NCBI RefSeq assembly: GCF_014596445.1
Contig: NZ_MECL01000104.1
Span: 1-32,807, forward strand
Length of the DNA stretch: 32,807 bases
Direction: 5' to 3'
Source: Streptomyces sp. CBMA29
Lineage (GTDB): Bacteria; Actinomycetota; Actinomycetes; Streptomycetales; Streptomycetaceae
The notes under the pieces were generated by a model. That model had not been told where the DNA came from. It searched no databases and saw nothing but the letters and a program-made list of their open reading frames with translations. Positions 1-7,372 of this stretch are shown here, piece by piece (the stretch's first letter is position 1; each line of letters opens with the position of its first letter). The position numbers and the translations under genes are program-made.

Positions 1-222
1 TCCGCCGCGGGCAACGTCCTCGCCGCCTCCGTCAGCCTGGAGGCGAACATCCGCGCCCTGTCGCCCGCGACGCTCGCGCTGGTACGTGACGGACTCCCGG
101 CGCTGGCCGGTGTCGCGGCTCACGGCGAGGCGCGCGGCGCGGCCCGCCGCGGGGCGCGCCGCGGGGCCCACGGAAGAAAACTCCCGTCCGCCTGTCACAT
201 AGGCGCGCCGCCGCGCGTGTAG
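1..222 (+). CDS. C-terminal end of an unidentified protein (partial)
   Basis: Frame 1 is open from the window edge to a TAG at 220-222, with nearly every third codon position G or C over the first 120 bases, so this is probably the 3' end of a gene starting outside the window. The readable part begins SAAGNVLAASVSLEANIRAL and continues with a short helix-like stretch, then an Arg/Ala/Gly-rich tail. The pattern 'GNVLAAsVS...LSPATLALV' is loosely reminiscent of the end of IclR-type effector domains, but the fragment is too short to name. Frame 2 is also open to 202, so the low-complexity tail after about base 120 is less certain than the first 40 codons. Confidence 0.45.
   Translation, partial: SAAGNVLAASVSLEANIRALSPATLALVRDGLPALAGVAAHGEARGAARRGARRGAHGRKLPSACHIGAPPRV
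172..196 (+). promoter_or_regulatory. possible ECF-type promoter of the sigma factor gene
   Basis: GGAAG at 172-176 and GTC at 194-196 are separated by 17 bases. This resembles the GGAAC / (C)GTC boxes used by ECF sigma factors and would allow the downstream sigma gene to control itself. Both boxes are short and imperfect, and they lie inside the tail of the upstream reading frame, so this is only a suggestion. Confidence 0.25.
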
Positions 223-244
223 TTCTGAGGGAGGGAAGAACCAC

Positions 245-874
245 ATGACCGCACAGCCAGAACCGGCGGCGGACTTCGACCAGTTCTACGCCGCGACGGC
301 GAAGCGCATGGTGGCCGTCGTCTACACGATCACCGGGGACCTGGGTGAGGCGGAGGACGCCGTGCAGGAGGCGTACGCCAGGGCATGGCAGCGCTGGCCG
401 AAGCTCACCGCGGAGGGCGACCCCGCGCCCTGGGTGCGTACCGTCGCCGTACGTCTGGCGGTGAGCACCTGGCGCAAGGCCCGCAACCGGGTGCGCGCGC
501 ACTTCCGGCACGGGCCGCCGCCCGACGCCCCGGCGCTCGCACCCGACCGGGTCGCGCTGATCGACGCCCTGCGCGCGCTCGGCGACGACCAGCGCACCGC
601 CGTGGTCATGCACCACCTCCTCGACCTGCCGGTGGAGGAGATCGCCCGGCAGACCGGCGTGTCCAGCGCCGCCGTACGGACCCGGCTGAGCCGGGGGAGG
701 AGAGCACTGGGCGCCCTGCTCAAGGACGACCCGGCGGACGACGCGGAGCCCGAACCCGCCGGTCGTGACGCCGTCACCACTGCCACTGCCACTGCCACCA
801 CCGCCGCCGCCGACGACGCACGCCACGCACGTGCGGCGCGCACCCGCACCGAGGAGGTGCCCCTCCATGGCTGA
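245..874 (+). CDS. ECF-like RNA polymerase sigma factor, SigE family
   Basis: This is a 209-residue sigma-70-family factor directing RNA polymerase to a specific promoter set. Region 2 is at about residues 10-51 (FDQFYAATAKRM, then a GDLGEAEDAVQEAY core-binding and -10 helix). Region 4, the -35 recognition helix-turn-helix, is at about 106-158 (LGDDQRTAVVMHHLLDLPVEEIA followed by GVSSAAVRTRLSRGR). The ATG follows a good ribosome site (GGAGGGAAG, about 230-238). The last 45 residues form a Thr/Ala/Arg-rich tail, partly encoded by a CCACTG tandem repeat. The tail overlaps the start of the next gene, which encodes a single-pass membrane protein, the usual arrangement for a sigma factor and its regulator. 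The family is clear; target promoters are unknown. Confidence 0.93.
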   Translation: MTAQPEPAADFDQFYAATAKRMVAVVYTITGDLGEAEDAVQEAYARAWQRWPKLTAEGDPAPWVRTVAVRLAVSTWRKARNRVRAHFRHGPPPDAPALAPDRVALIDALRALGDDQRTAVVMHHLLDLPVEEIARQTGVSSAAVRTRLSRGRRALGALLKDDPADDAEPEPAGRDAVTTATATATTAAADDARHARAARTRTEEVPLHG

Positions 875-1919
875 CCCGTTCGGCCGCCCGGCCGGTCCCG
901 ACCACCTCGGCACCGACGCCGACGCCGACGCCGACATCGGCATCGGCATCGGCACCGGCTCAGACACCGGCACCGGCTCAGACACCTCCAGCGGCTCGGA
1001 CTCCGCCGAGCCGCTGGACGAGCGGCTGCGCGGACTCGCCCGCGACACCGAGCCGTTGGTCGTACTCGCCGGGGCCCCGGCCGCCCGCAGGCTCGGCGAA
1101 CGGCGGCGCGCCCGCCGCAGGACCGGGGCCGTGTCGCTGGTCGCGGCCCTCGCGGTCGCCGTCGGCACCTGGCAGTCGCTGCCCGGCTCCGACGACCCGC
1201 GCGGCACCGGCGCGCTGCCGGGCACCGTCGCGACCACCACGCCCCCGCCCGATCCACCCGACCCGGTCGCCCTGGCCCACCGCCTCACCGACGAACTGCT
1301 GCCGCCCGGCGCCCTGCCGTTCTTCCCCATGACCCCCTGGAAGACCCTCGCCCCGGGCACCGCGCTCAAGCTCACCGCGGCCTGCCCGGCGCCGACGCCC
1401 GCGGGAGACGTACGGGCCGGCGCGGTACGGCTGTACGGCGCGTCGGCGGGGGAGGAGGCGGAGTACCTGCTCTACGCGTTCACCGACGCCGAGGCCGCCC
1501 GCTACCGGACGGAACGGTTCGGCGAGGCGGTGAAGGGCGCGTGCGGTATCGAGCTGACCACCGATCTCGGCAAGACGGGTGAAGCCGTCGACGGTCCGGG
1601 TGTCTACCAGGGCAGCAGCACAACGGGCACCGGGGTGCGGATCCTGATGAACCGGCAGGGCGCCTACCTCGCCGTGCTGCTGATCCGCGCGCCGGGGAAC
1701 CCGCTGGGCGCCGGGAGCGACTATGTCTACAAGGACCCGCAGCCGGCCGCGTGCATCGCCGCGTCGCTGAAGCGGCTGGCGGAGGGCGGCGCGCGACCGA
1801 GCACGTCCACGTCGCCGCCGGACGTCTTCGTCCACGGCGCCTCCGGCGGGGCCGGCAGCGGGGTCGGCGGCGGGTCCACGATGTCGCGCACCTTCGTCAC
1901 CGGCGGGAAGGCGTGCTGA
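867..1919 (+). CDS. single-pass membrane protein, putative anti-sigma or sigma-associated regulator
   Basis: The ATG at 867 is chosen over upstream in-frame starts because GAGGAGG at 851-857 precedes it. The reading frame overlaps the sigma stop by 8 bases, implying translational coupling. The 350-residue product has a cytoplasmic N-terminus of about 85 residues with an Ala-Asp run and a GSDTGT repeat, then an acidic helix (about 48-62) and an Arg cluster. One membrane segment follows (about 87-105), then an extracellular domain of about 240 residues with two cysteines (TAACPAP and GACGIEL) and a third near AACIAAS. There is no HxxxCxxC zinc anti-sigma motif, so the anti-sigma role rests on position and topology. 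The exported part could be a sensor; no known domain is recognised. Confidence 0.8.
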   Translation: MADPFGRPAGPDHLGTDADADADIGIGIGTGSDTGTGSDTSSGSDSAEPLDERLRGLARDTEPLVVLAGAPAARRLGERRRARRRTGAVSLVAALAVAVGTWQSLPGSDDPRGTGALPGTVATTTPPPDPPDPVALAHRLTDELLPPGALPFFPMTPWKTLAPGTALKLTAACPAPTPAGDVRAGAVRLYGASAGEEAEYLLYAFTDAEAARYRTERFGEAVKGACGIELTTDLGKTGEAVDGPGVYQGSSTTGTGVRILMNRQGAYLAVLLIRAPGNPLGAGSDYVYKDPQPAACIAASLKRLAEGGARPSTSTSPPDVFVHGASGGAGSGVGGGSTMSRTFVTGGKAC

Positions 1920-1978
1920 TCCGCCGCGCCCTTTCCGTGCCTGATCCGCCGCCGACCTGCCCGATCCGCCGCCACCCC

Positions 1979-2033
1979 GACCACCGTTCGCGCCGATCAC
2001 CGTTCGCCCCGATCACCGTTCGCCCCGACCACC
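1979..2033. repeat. 16-bp direct repeat, three copies plus a partial copy
   Basis: The unit GATCACCGTTCGCCCC occurs perfectly at 1995-2010 and 2011-2026. A two-mismatch copy is at 1979-1994 and a truncated seven-base start at 2027-2033. The array occupies the gap between the membrane protein gene and the L,D-transpeptidase gene, ending about 20 bases before the latter's GTG. It could be regulator-binding iterons or a slippage product. Confidence 0.85.
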
Positions 2034-2054
2034 TCTGACAAGGAACCGACTGCC

Positions 2055-3326
2055 GTGTACCGCACTCGCATACGCAACCCCCGACCGCGGGCGCTCGCCG
2101 TGCCCGCCCTCCTGCTGGCCGTGGCGATGGGCGTCACCGCGTGCGGCGGCCACGACGGCGACAAGGCGGGCGGCTCGTCCGACGGCAAGGGCGCGGGCCG
2201 GTCGGCGTCCGCCGGCTCCGCCGCGCGGATCACCGTCACACCGGCCAAGGACAGCGCGGGCGTCGACCCGGCCGCGCCGGTCAAGGTCACCGTTGACGGC
2301 GGCACGCTCGGCACGGTCACCGTGACCCCCGAGGGCACGTCCAAGGACGGCGTGACGCCGATCGAGGTGACCGGCGCGCTGGACGCCGCCAAGCACACCT
2401 GGACCTCCGACCGCACGATGACCCCCGGCACCGCCTACACCGTCCAGGTCACCGCGGCCGACAGCGCGGGCAAGCAGACCCGTACCACCAGCGCCTTCCA
2501 CACCCTGACGGCGGCCAAGGTCAACGGCGTCACCCCGACCCCGCTGAACAACGCGGTCGTCGGCGTCGGCCTGCCCGTCTCCCTCGCCTTCGACAACCCG
2601 GTCACCGACAAGGCGGCCAGGGCGGCGGTCGAGAAGGCGCTGACCGTCACCACCAGCCCGGCCGTCCAGGGCAGTTGGGGCTGGGTCACCGACCCGCTGA
2701 CCGGTGTCCAGCGGGTGGACTGGCGGCCGGACGCGTACTGGACGCCGAACACCAAGGTCACGCTGACCGCCAGGCTCAGCGGGATCGACACCGGGGGCGG
2801 GCGCTATCTGCGCCGCGACATCCACGACACGTTCACCATCGGCACCGCCCGGATCTCGTACGTCGACCTCAAGGCGCACACCATGCGGGTCACCGAGAAC
2901 GGCAAGACCGTCAAGACCTTCAAGATCTCCGGCGGCAAGCCCGCCTTCCCGACCTGGGACGGGAAGATGGTGGTGATCAGCAAGCAGTCCACCGTACGGA
3001 TGACGTCCTCGTCGGTCGGCATCGCCACCTCCGAGGACTCGGCGGACTTCTACGACAAGGACGTGAAGTACGCGGTCAACATCACCACCTCCGGCACGTA
3101 CACCCACGCGGCGCCCTGGAACGACGCGATGATGGGCGTGCAGAACGGCAGCCACGGGTGCATCGGCATGCACACCGCGGACGCCAAGTGGTTCTTCGAC
3201 CGGTCGGTCCGCGGCGACCTGGTGGTCACCTCGGGCTCCACGCGCGCCACCGTCGACAAGGGCAACGGCTTCGGTGAGTGGAACCTCGGCAAGGACGCGT
3301 GGCGCCGGCTCAGCGCGCTCGCCTGA
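2055..3326 (+). CDS. lipoprotein L,D-transpeptidase with Ig-like domains (YkuD family)
   Basis: This is a peptidoglycan cross-linking enzyme of the outer membrane face, making 3-3 peptide bridges. The GTG start follows AAGGAA. Residues 1-31 are a lipoprotein signal ending in a VTAC lipobox, so the mature protein is lipid-anchored. Two beta-rich Ig-like segments follow (about 55-270; 'ITVTPAKDSAGVDP' begins the first), as in mycobacterial LdtMt2-type enzymes. The YkuD catalytic domain is at about 275-400 with the conserved His351 and the SHGC motif whose Cys369 is the nucleophile. The motif continues IGM rather than the more usual VNL/VNM. At 423 residues it has the expected length. It lies 135 bases after the sigma/membrane-protein pair on the same strand, so it may belong to an envelope-stress regulon. 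Confidence 0.93.
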   Translation: MYRTRIRNPRPRALAVPALLLAVAMGVTACGGHDGDKAGGSSDGKGAGRSASAGSAARITVTPAKDSAGVDPAAPVKVTVDGGTLGTVTVTPEGTSKDGVTPIEVTGALDAAKHTWTSDRTMTPGTAYTVQVTAADSAGKQTRTTSAFHTLTAAKVNGVTPTPLNNAVVGVGLPVSLAFDNPVTDKAARAAVEKALTVTTSPAVQGSWGWVTDPLTGVQRVDWRPDAYWTPNTKVTLTARLSGIDTGGGRYLRRDIHDTFTIGTARISYVDLKAHTMRVTENGKTVKTFKISGGKPAFPTWDGKMVVISKQSTVRMTSSSVGIATSEDSADFYDKDVKYAVNITTSGTYTHAAPWNDAMMGVQNGSHGCIGMHTADAKWFFDRSVRGDLVVTSGSTRATVDKGNGFGEWNLGKDAWRRLSALA

Positions 3327-3334
3327 CGAGACAC

Positions 3335-3365
3335 TTGTGCCCACTATGTGACCGACGGGTAGGCT
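3335..3365 (+). promoter_or_regulatory. promoter of the marR gene (leaderless)
   Basis: TTGTGC at 3335-3340 and TAGGCT at 3360-3365 are separated by 19 bases. The expected transcription start, about seven bases after the -10 box, falls on the GTG at 3373, and no ribosome site is present. This suggests a leaderless transcript. Confidence 0.6.
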
Positions 3366-3372
3366 CTTCGCC

Positions 3373-3882
3373 GTGTCAAAGCCGCTGAGCCTGCCCTTCG
3401 ATCCGATCGCCCGCGCCGACGAGCTGTGGACCCGGCACTGGGGCGGGGTCCCCTCGATGGGTGCCATCACCTCGATCATGCGCGCCCAGCAGATCCTGCT
3501 CGGCCAGGTCGACGCGGTGGTCAGGCCGTACGGGCTGACCTTCGCGCGGTACGAGGCGCTGGTGCTGCTCACCTTCTCCAAGGCGGGGGAGCTGCCGATG
3601 TCCAAGATCGGCGAGCGGCTGATGGTGCACCCGACGTCCGTCACCAACACCGTGGACCGGCTGGTCTCCGCCGGTCTCGTCGCCAAGCGCCCCAACCCCA
3701 ACGACGGCCGCGGCACCCTCGCCTCGATCACCGACAAGGGCCGCGAGATCGTCGAGTCCGCCACCCGCGACCTGGTCGCCATGGACTTCGGCCTCAGCGC
3801 CTACGACGCGGAGGAGTGCGGTGAGATCTTCGCGCTCCTGCGCCCGCTGCGGATAGCGGCGGGCGACTTCGAGGAGTCCTGA
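3373..3882 (+). CDS. MarR-family transcriptional regulator
   Basis: This 169-residue protein has the MarR winged-helix fold. A dimerisation helix comes first (about 35-50), then the DNA-binding core 'LTFSKAGELPMSKIGERL' with the recognition helix 'VHPTSVTNTVDRLVSAGLV' (about 70-105). The wing contains the family signature NDGRG (about 110-115). The C-terminal helices complete the dimer interface. The GTG start is supported by a -10 box immediately upstream and no Shine-Dalgarno. It precedes a DUF3817 membrane protein and icmA on the same strand, each with its own apparent promoter. A role in controlling icmA is possible but not shown. Confidence 0.92.
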   Translation: MSKPLSLPFDPIARADELWTRHWGGVPSMGAITSIMRAQQILLGQVDAVVRPYGLTFARYEALVLLTFSKAGELPMSKIGERLMVHPTSVTNTVDRLVSAGLVAKRPNPNDGRGTLASITDKGREIVESATRDLVAMDFGLSAYDAEECGEIFALLRPLRIAAGDFEES

Positions 3883-3947
3883 CCTGCGGTCGGCTCCGCG
3901 CGTCGCGCCGTCCCCCGACCCGGATGAGCCCGGCATTTCGGGGCGGC

Positions 3948-3953
3948 TAGGCT
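3948..3953 (+). promoter_or_regulatory. -10 box of the DUF3817 gene (leaderless)
   Basis: TAGGCT lies eight bases before the ATG at 3961, leaving no room for a ribosome site. The identical hexamer serves the upstream marR gene. No convincing -35 box is visible. Confidence 0.5.
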
Positions 3954-3960
3954 CGATGCC

Positions 3961-4302
3961 ATGAAATCCAGCGTGCTGACCCGCTACCGGGTGATGGCCT
4001 TTGTGACAGGCGTGCTGCTGATCGTGCTCACCGTGGGCACGATCGCCAAGTACGTGCTCGACATCAATGGCGCGGGCACCTTCACCAGGGCGGTGGGCTT
4101 CGCCCACGGCTGGCTCTACGTCGTCTATCTGATCTTCGCCTTCGACCTGTGCAACAAGGCGAAGTGGCCGCTCGGCCGGATGGCCTGGGTGCTGCTGGCG
4201 GGCACCGTCCCGACCGCCGCGTTCTTCGTCGAGCGCCGCGTGACGCGTGAGCTGGCACCGAAGGTGATCCGGCCGGAGAAGCCCGAGCCCGTCAACGCCT
4301 GA
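3961..4302 (+). CDS. DUF3817 family integral membrane protein
   Basis: This is a 113-residue membrane protein with three predicted transmembrane segments at about 11-31 (VMAFVTGVLLIVLTVGTIAK), 42-62 (FAHGWLYVVYLIFAFDLC) and 70-88 (MAWVLLAGTVPTAAFFVERR). The Gly-Ala-His membrane motif 'GFAHGWLY' and the C-terminal 'FFVERR' are characteristic of DUF3817 proteins, which are widespread in actinobacteria with no established function. The short basic C-terminal tail is probably cytoplasmic. The stop codon lies within a degenerate 15-bp tandem repeat. Confidence 0.85.
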   Translation: MKSSVLTRYRVMAFVTGVLLIVLTVGTIAKYVLDINGAGTFTRAVGFAHGWLYVVYLIFAFDLCNKAKWPLGRMAWVLLAGTVPTAAFFVERRVTRELAPKVIRPEKPEPVNA

Positions 4303-4356
4303 GACCCGGCCGCCAGAGCCCCGGCCGCCTGAGCCCTCGCCGTCTGAGACCCGGCT
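4297..4356. repeat. four degenerate 15-bp tandem repeats
   Basis: Units at 4297-4311, 4312-4326, 4327-4341 and 4342-4356 follow the pattern GCCTGAGACCCGGCC with one to four changes each. The first unit contains the DUF3817 stop codon, and three of the four units repeat an in-frame TGA. This looks like slippage duplication of a gene's 3' end. Confidence 0.75.
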
Positions 4357-4382
4357 CACCCCAAGGGTGGGCCGTGTTCCCA

Positions 4383-4412
4383 TCGACTTTTACTAGGACG
4401 TCCTAGTAAATT
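4383..4412 (+). promoter_or_regulatory. icmA promoter with a 22-bp palindromic operator in its spacer
   Basis: TCGACT at 4383-4388 and TAAATT at 4407-4412 form a -35/-10 pair with an 18-base spacer. Bases 4389-4410 are a perfect 22-bp palindrome (half-site TTTACTAGGAC) that fills the spacer and enters the -10 box. The predicted transcription start coincides with the ATG at 4420; the only purine-rich stretch (GAGGG, 4414-4418) is too close to the ATG to act as a ribosome site, so the mRNA is probably leaderless. A repressor bound here would block polymerase directly. The symmetry suits a TetR-type dimer. Confidence 0.75.
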
Positions 4413-4419
4413 CGAGGGT

Positions 4420-6120
4420 ATGGACTCCCAAGGCATCGAGACAGGCCGCCAGCGCTGGCAGGCACGGTACGACGCAGCCCGTAAGCGGGAGGCCGACTTC
4501 AGCACGCTCTCGGGCGACCCCGTGGAGCCGGTGTACGGCCCGCCGGCGGGCGCCGACATCCCCGGGTTCGAGCGGATCGGCTGGCCGGGCGAGTACCCGT
4601 TCACGCGCGGACTGCACCCGACCGGCTACCGGGGGCGTACGTGGACGATCCGGCAGTTCGCCGGGTTCGGCAACGCGCGGCAGACCAACGAGCGCTACAA
4701 GATGATCCTGGCCGCGGGCGGCGGCGGCCTCTCCGTCGCCTTCGACATGCCGACCCTGATGGGCCGCGACTCCGACGACCCCCGCTCGCTCGGCGAGGTC
4801 GGCCACTGCGGTGTCGCCATCGACACGGCCGCCGACATGGAGGTCCTGTTCGACGACATCCCGCTCGGCGACGTCACCACCTCGATGACCATCTCCGGGC
4901 CCGCCGTCCCGGTCTTCTGCATGTACCTGGTCGCCGCCGAGCGACAGGGCATCGACCCGGCCGTGCTCAACGGCACGCTCCAGACGGACATCTTCAAGGA
5001 GTACATCGCCCAGAAGGAGTGGCTCTTCGAGCCCGCCCCGCACCTGCGGCTGATCGGCGACCTGATGGAGCACTGCGCCGCCTCCATCCCCGCGTACAAG
5101 CCGCTGTCCGTCTCCGGCTACCACATCCGCGAGGCCGGGGCGACGGCCGCGCAGGAGCTGGCGTACACCCTGGCCGACGGCTTCGGCTACGTGGAGCTCG
5201 GCCTGTCGCGCGGCCTGGACGTCAACACCTTCGCGCCCGGCCTGTCCTTCTTCTTCGACGCGCACCTCGACTTCTTCGAGGAGATCGCCAAATTCCGCGC
5301 CGCCCGCCGCATCTGGGCCCGTTGGATGCGCGACGAGTACGGCGCCACCAGCGACAAGGCGCAGTGGCTGCGCTTCCACACCCAGACCGCCGGGGTGTCG
5401 CTGACCGCGCAGCAGCCGTACAACAACGTCGTACGTACCGCCGTCGAGGCGCTGTCCGCCGTGCTCGGCGGCACCAACTCGCTGCACACCAACGCCCTCG
5501 ACGAGACGCTGGCGCTCCCCAGCGAGCAGGCCGCCGAGATCGCGCTGCGCACGCAGCAGGTGCTGATGGAGGAGACCGGCGTCGCCAACGTCGCCGACCC
5601 GCTGGGCGGTTCCTGGTACGTCGAGGCGCTGACCGACCGCATCGAGGCCGACGCCGAGAAGATCTTCGACCGGATCAGGGCGCTGGGCGCCAAGGCCGTG
5701 CCGAGCGGCGAGCACCCGATCGGGCCGATGACCTCCGGCATCCTGCGCGGCATCGAGGACGGTTACTTCACGGGCGAGATCGCCGAGTCCGCCTTCCAGT
5801 ACCAGCGTTCCCTCGAAAAGGGCGACAAGCGTGTCGTCGGCGTCAACGTCCACCACGGCTCCGTCACCGGCGACCTGGAGATCCTGCGGGTCAGCCACGA
5901 GGTCGAGCGCGACCAGGTCCGCGACCTCGCCTCCCGCCGCACGGCCCGCGACGACGCCGCCGTGAGTACCGCCCTGGACGCCATGCTCGCCGCCGCCCGC
6001 GACGGCTCCAACATGATCCCGCCCATGCTCGACGCCGTCCGCGCCGAGGCCACCCTCGGCGAGATCTGCGACGTCCTGCGCGCCGAATGGGGCACCTACA
6101 CCGAGCCCGCCCGCTTCTGA
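4420..6120 (+). CDS. icmA: isobutyryl-CoA mutase large subunit
   Basis: This subunit of the coenzyme B12-dependent mutase interconverts isobutyryl-CoA and n-butyryl-CoA, linking valine breakdown with fatty-acid and polyketide precursors. The 566-residue length matches IcmA and lacks the C-terminal cobalamin domain, which is supplied by a separate small subunit (IcmB). The substrate determinants separating IcmA from methylmalonyl-CoA mutase are visible: Phe80 in RQFAGF and Gln198 in EYIAQKEW, where methylmalonyl-CoA mutases have Tyr and Arg. The TIM-barrel core '[17 protein letters not shown]' and '[19 protein letters not shown]' are intact. The start is fixed by the promoter directly upstream and by the typical N-terminus ([12 protein letters not shown]). 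No icmB or G-protein chaperone gene is present in the window. Confidence 0.95.
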   Translation: MDSQGIETGRQRWQARYDAARKREADFSTLSGDPVEPVYGPPAGADIPGFERIGWPGEYPFTRGLHPTGYRGRTWTIRQFAGFGNARQTNERYKMILAAGGGGLSVAFDMPTLMGRDSDDPRSLGEVGHCGVAIDTAADMEVLFDDIPLGDVTTSMTISGPAVPVFCMYLVAAERQGIDPAVLNGTLQTDIFKEYIAQKEWLFEPAPHLRLIGDLMEHCAASIPAYKPLSVSGYHIREAGATAAQELAYTLADGFGYVELGLSRGLDVNTFAPGLSFFFDAHLDFFEEIAKFRAARRIWARWMRDEYGATSDKAQWLRFHTQTAGVSLTAQQPYNNVVRTAVEALSAVLGGTNSLHTNALDETLALPSEQAAEIALRTQQVLMEETGVANVADPLGGSWYVEALTDRIEADAEKIFDRIRALGAKAVPSGEHPIGPMTSGILRGIEDGYFTGEIAESAFQYQRSLEKGDKRVVGVNVHHGSVTGDLEILRVSHEVERDQVRDLASRRTARDDAAVSTALDAMLAAARDGSNMIPPMLDAVRAEATLGEICDVLRAEWGTYTEPARF

Positions 6121-6142
6121 CACCCAGTGGTACGCCGCCGGT

Positions 6143-6200
6143 CGGGCCGTGGCCTGTCGTCCGTCCGGCGCGCCGTGTAGTCCGTCGTCGTCACGGCCCG
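6143..6200. terminator. possible terminator after icmA (9-bp arms, long loop)
   Basis: CGGGCCGTG at 6143-6151 is exactly complementary to CACGGCCCG at 6192-6200. The 40-base loop is long for an intrinsic terminator and there is no T-run, so this is a weak call. Confidence 0.3.
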
Positions 6201-6273
6201 TTCCGTTCGCTGTTCGCTGGGTAGCCTCGACATCTCTTGCGCAATCCACCGGCCCTCCAGCGAAAGGACGTTC

Positions 6274-6465
6274 GTGGCCCTTGAAGCGACCGTCGGCGAC
6301 GACGGGATGATTCACATCCGCGAAACCGAGCAGCCGGAGATCGTGGCCGTCACCACCCCCGCCAAGTGGGAGGCATTCGTCAAGGGCGTCCGCGCGGGCG
6401 AGTTCGACCACTTCGTGGCAGGCGTGGAGACCCCGGAGTACGGCGCCATGAACGCGACCCCCTGA
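6274..6465 (+). CDS. small DUF397-like protein
   Basis: This 63-residue protein starts at GTG 6274 after GAAAGGA (6260-6266), with a TAGCCT -10-like box at 6222-6227. The sequence 'IHIRETEQPEIVAVTTPAKWEAFVKGVRAGEFDHF' matches the C-terminal half of DUF397 proteins, in which a strand (VAVRDSK-like) precedes W..F...V..G.F. DUF397 proteins usually accompany Xre-type helix-turn-helix regulators in streptomycetes, but no Xre gene lies next to this one. It is an orphan here. No function is known. Confidence 0.7.
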   Translation: MALEATVGDDGMIHIRETEQPEIVAVTTPAKWEAFVKGVRAGEFDHFVAGVETPEYGAMNATP

Positions 6466-6497
6466 CGCCGGGCCGCCCGTGATCCGCCGGACACGCC

Positions 6498-7157
6498 CTA
6501 GCTCCGGACGCCGGTGAGGCCGAGGATCAGGAGGAGGGCGAGGCGGTCGGCCCATTCGTCGTCGACCGGGGCCGCGCTGATCATGACGCGGTGGACGACG
6601 GTGCCCGCGATGACGTCGAAGATGAGGTCGGCGTCGCGGGTGGCGAGGGCGGGGTCGCACGGAGCGGGCGGGTCCGGGGGGAGTTCGCCGCGCTGCTGGG
6701 CGCGGTGCCGGCCGAGCAGGACGAGGTGCTTCTGGCGGTCGACGATCGCCTCGCGGATGCGCAGCCGCAGGGCGTCGTCGTGGGTGGCCTCGGCGACGAC
6801 GGCCATCAGGCCGGTTCTGATGGCGGGCCGGTTGAGGAGTTCGGCGAAGCGCAGGACCACGCCGCGGATGTCGGCGTGCAGGCTGCCGAGGTCCGGGAGG
6901 TCGAGCTGTTCCTCGAAGAGGGCGGCGATCGCGTCGACGACCAGCTCGTTCTTGCCGTTCCAGCGCCGGTACAGGGTGGTCTTGGCGACGCCCGCGCGGG
7001 CCGCGACGTCGCTCAGCGTCAGCTTTCCCCAGCCCAGTTCGACCAGCGCCTCGCGGGTGGCGCCGAGGATCGCACGGTCGGCCTCGGCACTTCGCGGGCG
7101 GCCGGTGCGTTTGTGAGGGGTGGGGGGCTCCACGAGCGGCTCCATAGGGCGGACCAT
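6498..7157 (-). CDS. TetR-family transcriptional regulator
   Basis: This is a 219-residue repressor-type regulator. The N-terminal DNA-binding domain (about 22-70) shows 'AILGATREALVELGWGKLTLSDVAARAGVAKTTLYRRWNGK' in two parts: the helix-turn-helix and the classic TTLYRRW recognition helix. The remaining helical region resembles the C-terminal ligand-binding domain of TetR proteins (ATHDDALRLRIREAI...LIFDVIAGTVVHR). The longer in-frame start at 7340 is rejected because it would run through the divergent promoter region. The ATG at 7157 follows a TAACCT -10 box (7173-7168) and has no ribosome site, so it is probably leaderless; the ATG at 7145 is an alternative. It is divergent from the YbbN-like gene, and two palindromes lie between them. 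Confidence 0.9.
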   Translation of the reverse strand: MVRPMEPLVEPPTPHKRTGRPRSAEADRAILGATREALVELGWGKLTLSDVAARAGVAKTTLYRRWNGKNELVVDAIAALFEEQLDLPDLGSLHADIRGVVLRFAELLNRPAIRTGLMAVVAEATHDDALRLRIREAIVDRQKHLVLLGRHRAQQRGELPPDPPAPCDPALATRDADLIFDVIAGTVVHRVMISAAPVDDEWADRLALLLILGLTGVRS

Positions 7158-7168
7158 ACCGGCCGGTA
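7157..7168. promoter_or_regulatory. 12-bp palindrome over the tetR start and -10 region
   Basis: TACCGGCCGGTA is a perfect palindrome touching the first base of the tetR ATG and the end of its -10 box. A related half-site (ACCGGTATC) occurs near 7185-7193 beside the -35 box. The placement suits autorepression. Confidence 0.5.
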
Positions 7169-7231
7169 GGTTACGTGACGAGTGACCGGTATCACATCGG
7201 GCGGCCTCCGCCGGGCAGCTCAGGACAGTTA

Positions 7232-7248
7232 CGCTACGACCCGTAGCG
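7232..7248. promoter_or_regulatory. inverted repeat between tetR and the ybbN-like gene, probable TetR operator
   Basis: CGCTACG at 7232-7238 and CGTAGCG at 7242-7248 are perfect inverted repeats around a three-base centre, with TT/AA matching further out. The symmetry and size are typical of TetR-family operators, and the site lies in the divergent region next to a tetR gene. Which gene it controls is not determined. Confidence 0.55.
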
Positions 7249-7372
7249 AAACGTGCGACAACCACGGGTGCGGATGGGGATCCGTACCGACAGCACCGCT
7301 CAGCACCACCAGATCCGGGGTCTATCCGGGGTCTGTGCACGATCGGGTCCGGTAGGGGGGAGGATTGACCTC

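Noticed and set aside
4420..6120. Methylmalonyl-CoA mutase as the identity of the B12 enzyme
   Set aside because: Phe80 and Gln198, the 566-residue length and the absence of a cobalamin domain point to the isobutyryl-CoA enzyme.
4393..6660. Long minus-strand open frame opposite icmA
   Set aside because: It is a shadow of icmA: its composition is that of an antisense frame and no domain is visible.
6498..7340. Longer TetR start at 7340
   Set aside because: The extra 61 residues have no TetR resemblance and would cover the divergent promoter and its palindromes.
7253..7372. Longer start for the YbbN-like protein
   Set aside because: There is no ribosome site at 7253, whereas ATG 7373 has a strong one and begins the conserved part.
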